From Yoonia sediminilitoris (GTDB lineage: Bacteria; Pseudomonadota; Alphaproteobacteria; Rhodobacterales; Rhodobacteraceae), in contig NZ_QBUD01000006.1 in assembly GCF_003058085.1 (NCBI RefSeq), forward strand, positions 124,001 through 188,000: 64,000 nt of DNA, written 5' to 3'. Positions 26,574-35,481 of the stretch are shown here, in pieces. Each line of letters starts with the position of its first letter. Position 1 is the stretch's first letter. The position numbers and the translations under genes are program-made. Below the pieces are notes generated by a model. The model ran no database searches. It was not told the origin of the DNA and worked only from the letters and a program-made list of their open reading frames with translations.

Positions 26574-27722
26574 TTATGGTAGCCTTTTGTGCTGATTTTC
26601 CATCAGAGCCGCCGCAAAATCGGCCTCGCTCATGCTTTCATCAAGCGCGCGCGCGAAAAGCTCTGCCTGACTTTCCGAGGCGAGCCCGCCAATGGGTGGA
26701 TCGGTATCAAGATTGGTCGGAAACGGATAACCCTCGGCGCAGGCACCGATCACGGCGGCTCGGTCCTGTTCGCCTAGTCCCAGATCGCGCAGCGCCGGAT
26801 AAAGCGCGCGGGTCATTGCTGTGCGGTCTATGCGCTCAAGGGTGCGGCCCATGGGTGATCCGATCTGCATCAGATTTGCCATGCGATTGATATCCTCCGA
26901 AGTATTGTCACCCGCCGCATGAAATAGCGCTGGATTGAAGAACAGCCCGTCACCCTTTTCCAGCGGCGCCTGCACATGGCGCTCTTCGAAAAGCGCGCGG
27001 AACGCGGGCAGCAAGGCCGCAACATAACCCGGCCCATACCGTTGCGAGTTTGGCAACAGCTTGGTCGGACCGCTTTCGATGGGCATGTCGCAATGGGCGA
27101 CCGCCCCTTGCAGGGTCAGGGCCGGTGACAGGCGATGGGCATGGGCGGGAAACGACTGCGCCTGCGCCTCCGTCATGAAGCCAAGGTGATAGTCGCGGTG
27201 GCAGGTCTGCGCCTTGCCGCCGGGGCGCACGACGTTGATCTGGTTGGTCATCTGGTACCACGGGCCAAGCCATGCCTCACTTACCGCCGCGATGGCGGGT
27301 GCGGCGAAATACCGGGCAAAGACATCAGGGGCCCGCAGACACAGCTTTTGCAAGGAATTCCAAATCCGGTCGTTCGCGCCGCGTTCACCGAAATGATCGC
27401 CCCCGCTGCCGCCTGCGCGTTCCTCTTCGATGATCTGCTCGAAGACCGCCGTGGCCTGATCCACGGCCTCCAGATCCGGAACCGCGCCCTTTAGCACGAC
27501 AACCCCGGACAGGTCACCGAGGACCTGCGCCCATTCTGCCATCAGCGCCTGCCGGTCGGCGCGATTGCCCAGCGCAGCGCTGGTATCAGCAGCCGTGTAA
27601 ACCGGGATGTTCTGGACGACATCCGAGGCGAACCGCAGGTTTGATGCATCCAGCGGCTCTGAAATCAGCGCCTCGAACGCCTCGATCCTGCAATCGTCGG
27701 TCGCATAATACCCTGCCATCAT
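26574..27722 (-). CDS. Phytanoyl-CoA dioxygenase (PhyH) family protein
   Basis: A 382-residue member of the Fe(II)/2-oxoglutarate oxygenase superfamily. The facial triad region is readable: TCHRDYHLG near residue 174 gives the His-x-Asp pair, and FFNPALFHAAGDN near 256 gives the distal histidine, followed by the 2-oxoglutarate-binding RMANLMQ arginine. It is embedded between iolG and iolB with gaps of 6 and 12 bases, so it is part of the inositol operon. No classical step of the pathway needs it. It may hydroxylate or demethylate a modified cyclitol so that it can enter the pathway. Start codon choice between the first two methionines is open. Confidence 0.82.
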   Translation of the reverse strand: MMAGYYATDDCRIEAFEALISEPLDASNLRFASDVVQNIPVYTAADTSAALGNRADRQALMAEWAQVLGDLSGVVVLKGAVPDLEAVDQATAVFEQIIEEERAGGSGGDHFGERGANDRIWNSLQKLCLRAPDVFARYFAAPAIAAVSEAWLGPWYQMTNQINVVRPGGKAQTCHRDYHLGFMTEAQAQSFPAHAHRLSPALTLQGAVAHCDMPIESGPTKLLPNSQRYGPGYVAALLPAFRALFEERHVQAPLEKGDGLFFNPALFHAAGDNTSEDINRMANLMQIGSPMGRTLERIDRTAMTRALYPALRDLGLGEQDRAAVIGACAEGYPFPTNLDTDPPIGGLASESQAELFARALDESMSEADFAAALMENQHKRLP

Positions 27723-27728
27723 ATCTTC

Positions 27729-28721
27729 CTATCCGGGCTGCACGGCCGCGCCCGTTTCAACGGATTTCAACGCCGCCTCGGCAAGCTCCAGCGCCTTTAA
27801 CCCGTCAAGTCCGGTGGTCGGCATGTCCGACCCGCTCTCCAAAGCCTGAACAAACGCGGCAATCTCGTTTGCATAGGCAGTCACATAACGGGTCATGAAG
27901 AAATTGAGCAGCGGCGGCCGGTGATAGCCAGAGGCGTCCGCGATCTCGATATTGGCCTCATGTGTGTTGCGCGCCGAAACGGACCCGTTTGAGCCGTGCA
28001 CTTCGATCCGCTGGTCATAACCATAGGCCGCACGGCGCGTGTTGGTGATCGTGCATTGCTTGCCCGAGTCTGTGGTCAGGATCACGTTGACGCTGTCGTA
28101 ATCGCCCAGCCTGCCGATCTCCGGGTCCGTCAACACCGAGGCGGCGGCCTGTACAGACGTGACCTCTTCCCCCAGAAGCCAGCGTGCGACATCGAAGTCA
28201 TGGATCATCATGTCGCGAAAAATTCCGCCCGACCGGGTAATGTAGTCATAGGGCGGTGGCCCGGGATCACGAGAGGTGAGCGTGATCATCTCGACCTTTC
28301 CGATCCGACCATCATCAATCGCTGCCCTGAGCGCCATGAAATCGGGATCAAACCGACGGTTAAACCCCAGCATCAGACGGCCGCCAGTTGCCTCCACATT
28401 CTTTAGGCAGGTGCGCACGCGCGCCACGTTCAGATCTATCGGCTTTTCACAAAAGACAGCCTTGCCCGCCGCCGTGAACTGCTCGATCAGATTCGCGTGG
28501 GTGTCGGTCGGAGTGCAGATCACAACGGCGTCCACATCATCGGATGCAGCGATCTGGTCAATCTCGCGAATGTCGCAGTCAAACTCAGCGCGGATCTGCT
28601 TGGCCGCCTCGGCCATGGGTTCGGCCACAGCGACAAGTGCGGCGCCGGGCACAGAAGCAACCGCGCGGGCATGAACCTTCCCGATCCGGCCCGCGCCAAG
28701 AATGGCTATGCGCAGTGTCAT
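27729..28721 (-). CDS. iolG: Inositol 2-dehydrogenase (IolG)
   Basis: A 330-residue NAD-dependent Gfo/Idh/MocA enzyme that oxidises myo-inositol to scyllo-inosose. Seen are the Rossmann loop ILGAGRIGKVHA (7-18), VFCEKPIDLN near residue 91, GFNRRFDPDF near 119 and the catalytic block FRDMMIHDFDVARWLLGEE near 168 with the lysine-histidine-aspartate set. Length and blocks match IolG. The ATG overlaps the stop of the ABC ATPase gene (ATGA), coupling uptake with the first reaction. Confidence 0.92.
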   Translation of the reverse strand: MTLRIAILGAGRIGKVHARAVASVPGAALVAVAEPMAEAAKQIRAEFDCDIREIDQIAASDDVDAVVICTPTDTHANLIEQFTAAGKAVFCEKPIDLNVARVRTCLKNVEATGGRLMLGFNRRFDPDFMALRAAIDDGRIGKVEMITLTSRDPGPPPYDYITRSGGIFRDMMIHDFDVARWLLGEEVTSVQAAASVLTDPEIGRLGDYDSVNVILTTDSGKQCTITNTRRAAYGYDQRIEVHGSNGSVSARNTHEANIEIADASGYHRPPLLNFFMTRYVTAYANEIAAFVQALESGSDMPTTGLDGLKALELAEAALKSVETGAAVQPG

Positions 28722-29503
28722 CAGGTTGCAGTCTCCATGTATTCCTCGCCGGTTTTCGCACCGGTGATATAAGACACCACGTCCTCGCCGGTATAATCAC
28801 CGCTCTTGATATCAAGATCGGCACAAATCCGGCCTCGGCGAAATACGATGATCCGGTCCACAAGATCAAAGACCTGACGCATGTTGTGCGAAATCAGAAT
28901 GAGCGGCTCATTGGCTTCCTTCAGCGTGCGGATGATGTTTTCCACCTGCGCGGTTTCCTGCACCCCCAGCGCCGCCGTGGGTTCGTCCATGATCGTCAGC
29001 TTGGAGTGGAACGATGCTGTGCGCGCAATGGCCACACATTGGCGCTGCCCGCCAGACATGCGTTCGATCGTGTTGCGGATGTTGGGAATTTTCACCCCGG
29101 TCCGCTCCAGCGCATCCAGCGTATCCTGCCGCATCGCCTTGTAATCCAGCAAACGGAATGGTCCCAGCCAGTCCCACTTCGTCTTTTCGCGCCCGAGAAA
29201 CAGGTTGTCCGGCACGTCCAGATGATCGGCCAACGCCAGCGTCTGGAATACAGTTTCAATACCCGCTTCGCGCGCGTCCAGCGGGCCCGCGAAATCCACT
29301 TCTTTGCCATAAAGCCAGACCTTGCCACGCGTGCGTTGCTCCACGCCGGTGATCTGGCGGACAAAGGTGGATTTGCCCGCACCATTGTCGCCCATGATGG
29401 CGACATGTTCGCCACTCCTGAGCTCGAAATTCGCGCCTTCCAGCGCATGAACCCCGCCATAATGCTTGGTCAGGTCTTCTGTTTTCAGAACAATGTCACT
29501 CAT
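28721..29503 (-). CDS. Sugar ABC transporter ATP-binding protein (single domain)
   Basis: A 260-residue ATPase: Walker A GDNGAGKST near residue 38, signature MSGGQRQC near 150, Walker B LTIMDEPTAALG near 170 and the switch histidine in LISHNMRQ near 203. It powers the permease encoded upstream. Ribose-type systems often have a two-domain ATPase; this one is a single domain that would act as a homodimer. The operon context points to a cyclitol such as myo-inositol as substrate. Confidence 0.9.
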   Translation of the reverse strand: MSDIVLKTEDLTKHYGGVHALEGANFELRSGEHVAIMGDNGAGKSTFVRQITGVEQRTRGKVWLYGKEVDFAGPLDAREAGIETVFQTLALADHLDVPDNLFLGREKTKWDWLGPFRLLDYKAMRQDTLDALERTGVKIPNIRNTIERMSGGQRQCVAIARTASFHSKLTIMDEPTAALGVQETAQVENIIRTLKEANEPLILISHNMRQVFDLVDRIIVFRRGRICADLDIKSGDYTGEDVVSYITGAKTGEEYMETAT

Positions 29504-29515
29504 GCGACGCCCTCC

Positions 29516-30589
29516 TCACGCTCGGCTTCTTTGTCGGTACTGGTCCAGAACGACCGCCGCGATGATGATGCTGCCCATGGCCATAAGCTGATAAGAGCCA
29601 TCGAGTTTGATGTAGGTGAACCCCGAACGGATCACGCCCAGAACCAGTGCGCCCAGAACCGTGCCGATGATCGACCCGCGACCGCCTTGCAGGCTGATCC
29701 CGCCGATCACCGCCATGGCGATGGCGAAGAGTTCGTAAAACTCGCCCATGCCGGCCTGTGCGGTCGAGGCTTTCGCGCTCAGCACGATACCCGCAAATGC
29801 CGCCAGCATGGATGCGATCATGTAAACCATCACCTTGTGACGTTTGACATTGATCCCCGACATGCGGGCCGCCTCTTCGTTTGATCCAATGGCATAGGTG
29901 TGCTTGCCATAGACGGTGTAGCGCATGATCAAATGGAAGATGATCGCCAGCAGGACGAACCAGACCACGGGCATCATACCCGAGCCGATAAAGGCGAATT
30001 GCTCGGTCGGGAAAGATACCGGATTACCGCCCGACCACCATAGCGCGATGCCACGGCAAACCAGGAACATACCCAGCGTCGCGATGAAGGGCGGAATTCG
30101 CAGAACGGCGATGAAGGTGCCGTTTATCGCGCCTATCAAGGCACCAAAGGCTAACCCAATAACGATGGGTATAAAGACAGGCAGGTCCATGGCCCAGGGG
30201 CCAAAGAGAGCCTTGGGGTTGGGGTTGCCATTGACCAACTCGGTCTGCGCAAAGCTCATCGCGATCATGGCCGTTGCCGCGACCAGCGGGCCGGAGGAAA
30301 GATCAATCCCCGCCGTGATGATCACCTGCGTGACGCCCAAAGCGATGATACCGATGACCGCGACTTGCAGAATGATAATCTGCAAACGGGCTTCGTTGAA
30401 AATGCTGTCAAAGCGGTCTTTTGTGTCAAACAGGAAGCTTTGTCCGCGCATATAGGGTGCAAGTTGGCCGATGAGCTCGAACACGACGATGATGATGATC
30501 AACGCCAGCAGGATGTTCATCTCGTTTGGCCAGGTTCTTTTGGATTTGTCGAAGGTCAGACCGCCGGTGCCGTGGCTGGTATCTGCCAT
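29516..30589 (-). CDS. Sugar ABC transporter permease (RbsC-like)
   Basis: A 357-residue inner-membrane permease with about ten helices. Family landmarks are GVTQVIITAGIDLSSGPLVA near residue 83 and the coupling segment YAIGSNEEAARMSGINV near 236, which contacts the ATPase. The N-terminus has a soluble stretch of about 25 residues. It lies 12 bases upstream of the ATPase gene and 69 bases downstream of the binding-protein gene. Confidence 0.9.
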   Translation of the reverse strand: MADTSHGTGGLTFDKSKRTWPNEMNILLALIIIIVVFELIGQLAPYMRGQSFLFDTKDRFDSIFNEARLQIIILQVAVIGIIALGVTQVIITAGIDLSSGPLVAATAMIAMSFAQTELVNGNPNPKALFGPWAMDLPVFIPIVIGLAFGALIGAINGTFIAVLRIPPFIATLGMFLVCRGIALWWSGGNPVSFPTEQFAFIGSGMMPVVWFVLLAIIFHLIMRYTVYGKHTYAIGSNEEAARMSGINVKRHKVMVYMIASMLAAFAGIVLSAKASTAQAGMGEFYELFAIAMAVIGGISLQGGRGSIIGTVLGALVLGVIRSGFTYIKLDGSYQLMAMGSIIIAAVVLDQYRQRSRA

Positions 30590-30658
30590 GCTCGCCTCCT
30601 GTTCCTTAAAGAAGTTGAAGGGCGGCGCGCAGCCACGCCACCCCAGTTGTTTGGAAGC

Positions 30659-31597
30659 TTAGTTCTTGTCGAGGAACTCGTCCATGTTCTCAGGCGTCAC
30701 CAAAACGAAGGGAATGTAGACTTTCGAGTCCACTTTTTCGCCTGCGATCAGCTTGAGTGCGGCATCAATCGAGCCGGTGCCCTGACCCACGGAATCCTGA
30801 AAGACCGTGACGTCATAGTCGCCCGCTGCCATCACAACCAGCGCGTCCTGCGACGCGTCAACACCGCCGACCTGAACGTCGGCCATGTCCATGCCGCTCG
30901 CTTTCATGGCCTGGATCGCACCGATAGCCATCTCGTCGTTGTTGGCCAGAACGAAGTCAAACGGCTCGCCCGACGACATCCAGTTGGTCATAAGATCCTG
31001 TGCTTCATCGCGCGACCAGTTTGCAGGCTGTTCGTCGATGATTTCCATGAAGTTGCACATGTCCATGCCGATCACGTCGTGCACGTCTTTCGAGCGCTGG
31101 ACAGCAGCCTGGTTCGAAAGCTGACCGTTCATCAGGTAGCCCCGCGCGCCGTTGCCTTTGCCCGCAGCACGCAGATTTTTGCAGACCTCAAAGGCTGAAA
31201 GCGTACCGGATTCGATTTCATTGGACGCCACGAACGCTTGGGTTGGCGGCAGTTCGTTCACGTTGTCCGGCTCGCGGTTTACATAGACCAGCGGCACATT
31301 GCCAGCCGCAGCGGACACGGCTGCACCTGCGGAAGTGTCCACGATGTTCACGATGATCGCGTCCGCGCCATTGGCGACGAAGTTTTTCACCTGGTCGATT
31401 TGCTTGGCCAGATCGTCGGTTGCGTCGACCTGCTGGTATGACAGGCCGTCGATTGTGCCTGCATATTCGGTCATGCCATTGCGCAGGACGGTCAGCCAGT
31501 TGTCGTCGAACCGCGAGAAGGTCGCGCCGATTTCCTGAGCCATTGCGCCTGTCGCAGTCAATGCCATCAAGCTTGCTGCAATTAGAGTCTTTTTCAT
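30659..31597 (-). CDS. Periplasmic sugar-binding protein of the ABC transporter
   Basis: A 312-residue ribose/inositol-type binding protein. The signal peptide MKKTLIAASLMALTATGAMA is followed by mature QEIGATFSRFDDNW. Type-1 binding-fold marks include AIIVNIVDTSAGA near 80 and FVLANNDEMAIGAIQAM near 205. The ATG at 31597 follows a GGGAGG ribosome site, so the 11 extra residues of the longer frame are excluded. A cyclitol substrate is inferred from the downstream iolG and iolB genes. Confidence 0.9.
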   Translation of the reverse strand: MKKTLIAASLMALTATGAMAQEIGATFSRFDDNWLTVLRNGMTEYAGTIDGLSYQQVDATDDLAKQIDQVKNFVANGADAIIVNIVDTSAGAAVSAAAGNVPLVYVNREPDNVNELPPTQAFVASNEIESGTLSAFEVCKNLRAAGKGNGARGYLMNGQLSNQAAVQRSKDVHDVIGMDMCNFMEIIDEQPANWSRDEAQDLMTNWMSSGEPFDFVLANNDEMAIGAIQAMKASGMDMADVQVGGVDASQDALVVMAAGDYDVTVFQDSVGQGTGSIDAALKLIAGEKVDSKVYIPFVLVTPENMDEFLDKN

Positions 31598-31655
31598 TTT
31601 GTTTCCTCCCAAAATTGGTGTCCGGTACACCCGTTATCTCACCGGATGGCCCCCA

Positions 31656-31886
31656 TCAGGGCAATTCACCCCCGCGCCATGCAGCTATGCCCTGCACATG
31701 CGAAGATACGAAATTCATGGATTTTCCGGTTGCGCCTTCCATCTGCCCCACAAGGGCTTCTGCGTCCGACAGGCACGGATCATCGCGGACCTCAAGCCAC
31801 ACCATATCCAGACACGCCGCAGCATCGACGTATTCGCCGACAGACACGTTGGTCATCGTGTCTTGGTTCAACCCGAAGTCGAGCAT
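31656..31886 (-). pseudogene. Truncated TIM-barrel sugar isomerase (IolI-like) at the head of the ABC operon
   Basis: An open frame of 76 codons with a good GGGAGAG ribosome site. Its first 40 residues (MLDFGLNQDTMTNVSVGEYV then LDMVWLEVRDD) look like strand one and helix one of xylose-isomerase-like TIM barrels such as IolI, which are normally 260-280 residues. The remaining residues do not continue the fold, so most of the gene seems deleted in place. It lies between the LacI-type operator and the binding-protein gene, and so would still be translated at the start of the operon mRNA. Confidence 0.45.
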
Positions 31887-32383
31887 GTCTCTCCCTGTCC
31901 GTCCGTGTTCGCGTTCTTTTGTCCGAGAATCTTGCGACGTGCCCAGAGTGCGTTTAACCCACCGCCCGCGTCAACAGGTTTTTGCAATCGGTTGCAAAAG
32001 TTCTACTCTCAACTGATTTCAGCCGCCAGATTTCGGGGATTGGATTCGACGCCTGCCCCGCTATCCGGCAAGTTTGCCCCAAAGCAGGAGGATCATCAGG
32101 ATACATAAGAAGGCAGATACCCAGCGCGCGGCGCGGTGGTTTGCATCCGATGGCCAAGGTCGTAAACGGTCGTCCCAGTGAGATGGCCTTGCGAGGGATT
32201 TCCACGGGGACGAAGCTATTACCGAACTCTTCGCCTCTGGTGCCTACTAAGCGTTGGTCGCTCTCCCGAAAGTTTCAAAGGCCAAACGGTCCGTCAGCGC
32301 GGGCTGGTGCTGACGATGGATATGCTGCCCGCAGGCTTCCACCGACAAACAAGACATCTTTCATGAATTACATCTCTTTTGTG
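31887..32383. other. Gene-free stretch with the ABC-operon promoter
   Basis: About 500 bases without a convincing gene. The left 110 bases hold the operator and promoter of the leftward transport operon. The rest has open frames on both strands (for example 31982-32398 plus, 31954-32205 minus) that lack ribosome sites and family similarity. It may be the scar of a deleted gene, possibly the regulator of the operon, but nothing recognisable of such a gene was found. Confidence 0.4.
31981..31998. promoter_or_regulatory. LacI-family operator upstream of the cyclitol ABC operon
   Basis: An exact copy of the 18-base site TTTGCAATCGGTTGCAAA found at 22211-22228. It stands 95 bases upstream of the first translated codon of the leftward operon. 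Two identical sites before inositol genes point to one LacI-type repressor, which is not encoded in this window. Confidence 0.75.
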
Positions 32384-34621
32384 TTACAGGCGGGGTGAGC
32401 AGCCCCATCCCGAAACAGTAAAACGCGTCGCAAGCACATCGGTGGAATTGCCGCCCACAAATACGTCAAAGGCGCTGGCGTCCTGAACCCAGTCCCGGGT
32501 GGCCGCGCTCCAATAGCGGAGTTCATCCGGCCCAAGCGTTAAACTCACCGTCTCTGTCGCACCTGCGGCGATCGTCACGCGGCGGAAGCCCTTGAGCTCT
32601 TTAACAGGGCGCGCGGAGGTGCCGAAGCGCTGGTGAATATAAAGCTGCACGACTTCATCGGCATCTACATCCCCCGTATTTGACACATCAACCGACACTT
32701 GAAGCGTATCACCTACAGCCATTCCATCCGCCGATAGCCGCAGATTATCATAGGCGAAGGTGGTATAGCTCAGACCGTAGCCGAATGGATAAAGCGGGGT
32801 GTTTGGATTGTTCCAATACCGCATCTCGGCCTCTTGCGGCTTGAAAGAGCGCAGATGGGCATAGGGCAGTGGAACCTGACCGATGTTGCGCGGCCAGTTA
32901 TAGGGCAGCTTACCGCCCGGCACTGCATCTCCGAAGAGCAGGTTCGCCACCGCTTCACCCCCACGGGTGCCGGGATACCAGATCATCAAACTGGCATCGG
33001 TCTGCGCACCTTTGAGGTCTACAGGCCGTCCCGTCATGATCAAAAGAACCGTGGGCGTGCCCGTGGCCAGCACCGCCTCAAGCAGTTCCTGCTGACGCCC
33101 CGGCAGATCAAGCGTATCCCGCGAGGCGTTTTCGCCAATCATGATCTCCGCTTCGCCCAGCACCAGCACAGCGACCTCGGCCTCATTGGCCATTTTCACA
33201 GCGCGGGCAATCTCGGCGTCATCGTCCAGCTCGGGCCGAGGCGCCTGTACGGTGAAGGGATTTTCAAAGATCGACTGGTGCAGGCGCTTTGGGACCGTCA
33301 CGCCGGGGGCGTGATCGACGCGCGTGCCGTTGCCGACCGCGTCGCGGATACCCGCAAGCATTGTCACCGTCTCACTGTCATCCTGCTCAAATATCCACGG
33401 GCCGGAGGTATCGCGGGCGGCATCGGCAAAGGGTCCGATGACCGCGATGGAGCCGATATCGCGCGACAGTGGAAGCAAATCGCCTTCGTTGCGCAGCAAG
33501 ACGGCAGAGCGTTCGGCGGCACGTCTTGCCACATCTCGATGTGCGGGGGTGTCCAGAATGCGCAACGCCTCACCTTGATCGACATAAGGGTTGTCAAACA
33601 GACCCATGCGGAACTTTATCATCAGCACGCGGCGCACCGCGGTGTCGAGTTGCCCCTCAGTGATGCGGCCCCCCTCCAGCGCCTTGGGCAGTGTGGTATA
33701 GGCAGCATCCGAGCCCGATGGCGGAGCCATTTCCATGTCGATGCCGGCTGTCAGTGCCCGCACCGCCGCATCTTCGAGGTCGGAAGCATAGTGGTGGGTT
33801 TCCAGATCGGCTGCCGCGCCCGCATCAGTCACGACGAAACCGTCAAACCCCCAGGTATCGCGCAGCACGTCCGTCAGCAGCCACTTATTACCAGAGGCCG
33901 GCACACCGTTCAGGCCCATATAGGCGCTCATTATATTGCCTGCGCCTGCGTCGATGGCGGCCTTGAAGGGTGGCAAGTGAATGTTCCACAACTCATTGTC
34001 GGACAGGTCCGCCTCATCATAGTCGCGCCCGCCAAGTGAGGCGCCATAGCCTGCAAAATGCTTTGGCCCGGCAATCACGCGACCGGGTGCTCCGATGCGT
34101 TCCCCCTGAAAACCGCGGACCTGCGCGACAGCTATGACAGAGCCCAGATATGGGTCCTCGCCCGCGCCTTCGATCATCCGGCCCCACCGCGGGTCGCGTG
34201 CGATATCCACCATCGGTGCGAAGGTCCAGTGCAGGCCGATGGCGCGGGCCTCTGCCGCAGCGACGGCCTGGGCATCCTCGGCGACCTGCGGGTCCCAGCT
34301 TGCTGCCATTGCCAGCGGCACGGGCATCACGGTGCGGAACCCGTGAATGACGTCGTAGCCAAAGAGGACAGGGATACCCAGACGGCTTTCTTCGACCGCG
34401 ATGTGCTGCAACCTGTCGATCTCGTCCGCCTTCTTGACGAAGAGCAATGAGCCAGCACGCCCTGCACGCAATTCCGTCTCAATCTTTTCCAGCGCGGGCT
34501 CGTTGCCGGGAAAGGTAAAATACTGGGTCAGCTGACCAGCCTTTTCGGCGACCGTCATCTTGGCCATTAGCGCCGCGACGCGATCTCCGATTTCAGCATC
34601 GCTGAGCGGGGTGCTGGACAT
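32384..34621 (-). CDS. bglX: Glycoside hydrolase family 3 beta-glucosidase (BglX-like)
   Basis: A 745-residue enzyme that removes terminal beta-D-glucosyl residues. It has the GH3 barrel (PVLFGYDVIHGFRTVMPVPL near residue 84, FAPMVDIARDPRWGR near 130, nucleophile region GFVVTDAGAAADL near 260), a C-terminal alpha/beta sandwich (GEAEIMIGENASRD near 495) and a fibronectin-III-like end (VSVDVSNTGDVDADEVVQLY). No signal peptide is seen, so it is probably cytoplasmic, unlike E. coli BglX. The ATG at 34621 has better ribosome-site spacing than 34627. The transporter genes next to it are broken, yet this gene is intact. Confidence 0.9.
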   Translation of the reverse strand: MSSTPLSDAEIGDRVAALMAKMTVAEKAGQLTQYFTFPGNEPALEKIETELRAGRAGSLLFVKKADEIDRLQHIAVEESRLGIPVLFGYDVIHGFRTVMPVPLAMAASWDPQVAEDAQAVAAAEARAIGLHWTFAPMVDIARDPRWGRMIEGAGEDPYLGSVIAVAQVRGFQGERIGAPGRVIAGPKHFAGYGASLGGRDYDEADLSDNELWNIHLPPFKAAIDAGAGNIMSAYMGLNGVPASGNKWLLTDVLRDTWGFDGFVVTDAGAAADLETHHYASDLEDAAVRALTAGIDMEMAPPSGSDAAYTTLPKALEGGRITEGQLDTAVRRVLMIKFRMGLFDNPYVDQGEALRILDTPAHRDVARRAAERSAVLLRNEGDLLPLSRDIGSIAVIGPFADAARDTSGPWIFEQDDSETVTMLAGIRDAVGNGTRVDHAPGVTVPKRLHQSIFENPFTVQAPRPELDDDAEIARAVKMANEAEVAVLVLGEAEIMIGENASRDTLDLPGRQQELLEAVLATGTPTVLLIMTGRPVDLKGAQTDASLMIWYPGTRGGEAVANLLFGDAVPGGKLPYNWPRNIGQVPLPYAHLRSFKPQEAEMRYWNNPNTPLYPFGYGLSYTTFAYDNLRLSADGMAVGDTLQVSVDVSNTGDVDADEVVQLYIHQRFGTSARPVKELKGFRRVTIAAGATETVSLTLGPDELRYWSAATRDWVQDASAFDVFVGGNSTDVLATRFTVSGWGCSPRL

Positions 34622-34745
34622 GTGCATTCTCCGTCATGTTTGTGGGGCCAGTAAAAGGCCAAAGTCGAGTTGTCGCAAGATCTGCGCAGGCCCCACAGCA
34701 GCATAGCAGGGCCTATGGTTTCTCAGCCGCCAAGATGCAGCAGGA

Positions 34746-35480
34746 TCAGAACCGTATCACGCGTTCGGGCTTCGGGGTTGCAAAGACAGCCTCACCCGGC
34801 TGAAAGGTGCGGTGCCCTTCAACACGCGCGAGGAAATTGCCAAGGCGGTCATTCGATAGATGCATGGTGTTATCTGCGCCCAGACGTTCCACATGGCGCA
34901 CGGCACCGGGCCATTTACCTTCGGTTGCGGACAGCTCGACATGTTCCGGCCGGATGCCATAGGCCTTATCCGCGCCCAGTTCCTTGGCGATTTCGCCCTC
35001 GAAAAGATTCATCTTCGGACTTCCGATGAACCTGGCCACGAATGGTGTCGCGGGGTTGTCGTAAAGCTCCATCGGGGATTCCGACCTGTTCGATCTTGCC
35101 GCCGTTGAGAACACCGTTCTTGTCGGCCATGGTCATCGCCTCGACCTGATCGTGGGTGACGTAAATCATCGTCGCGCCCAGACGTGCGTGCAGTTCTGTC
35201 AGTTCGATCCGCATTTGTGACCGCAATGCAGCATCAAGGTTTGAAAGCGATTCATCAAACAGAAAGACCTTCAGGTTGCGCACGATGCAACGTCCGATAG
35301 CGACCCGCTGCCGTTGCCCGCCTGACAATGCTTTTGGCTTACGATCCAAGAGCGCCTCAAGCTGAAGGACCTTGGCGACCTCATCCGCAGAAGCATGGAT
35401 TTGTCACAGCCCGAAGGCCCTACGAAGACGCAAAATTCACCGGGTTCGATGGACAGGTCGATACCCTTGATGACCTCGAC
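34746..35480 (-). pseudogene. Broken sugar ABC transporter ATPase (MalK/UgpC family)
   Basis: Three pieces of one gene can be read. Near 35480-35400 is the N-terminal part [14 protein letters not shown]...[10 protein letters not shown], where the Walker A glycine-lysine is spoiled (GCDKS for GCGKS). After LLRM about 70 codons are missing and the reading resumes as [20 protein letters not shown], with [12 protein letters not shown] and the Walker [14 protein letters not shown] frameshift near 35080 then leads to the C-terminal regulatory domain ([20 protein letters not shown] to PERVIRF). The gene cannot make a working ATPase. Confidence 0.85.
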
Positions 35481-35481
35481 A

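Noticed and set aside
31982..32398. 138-codon plus-strand frame starting inside the LacI-type operator
   Set aside because: Starts within the operator, has no ribosome site and no recognisable domain.
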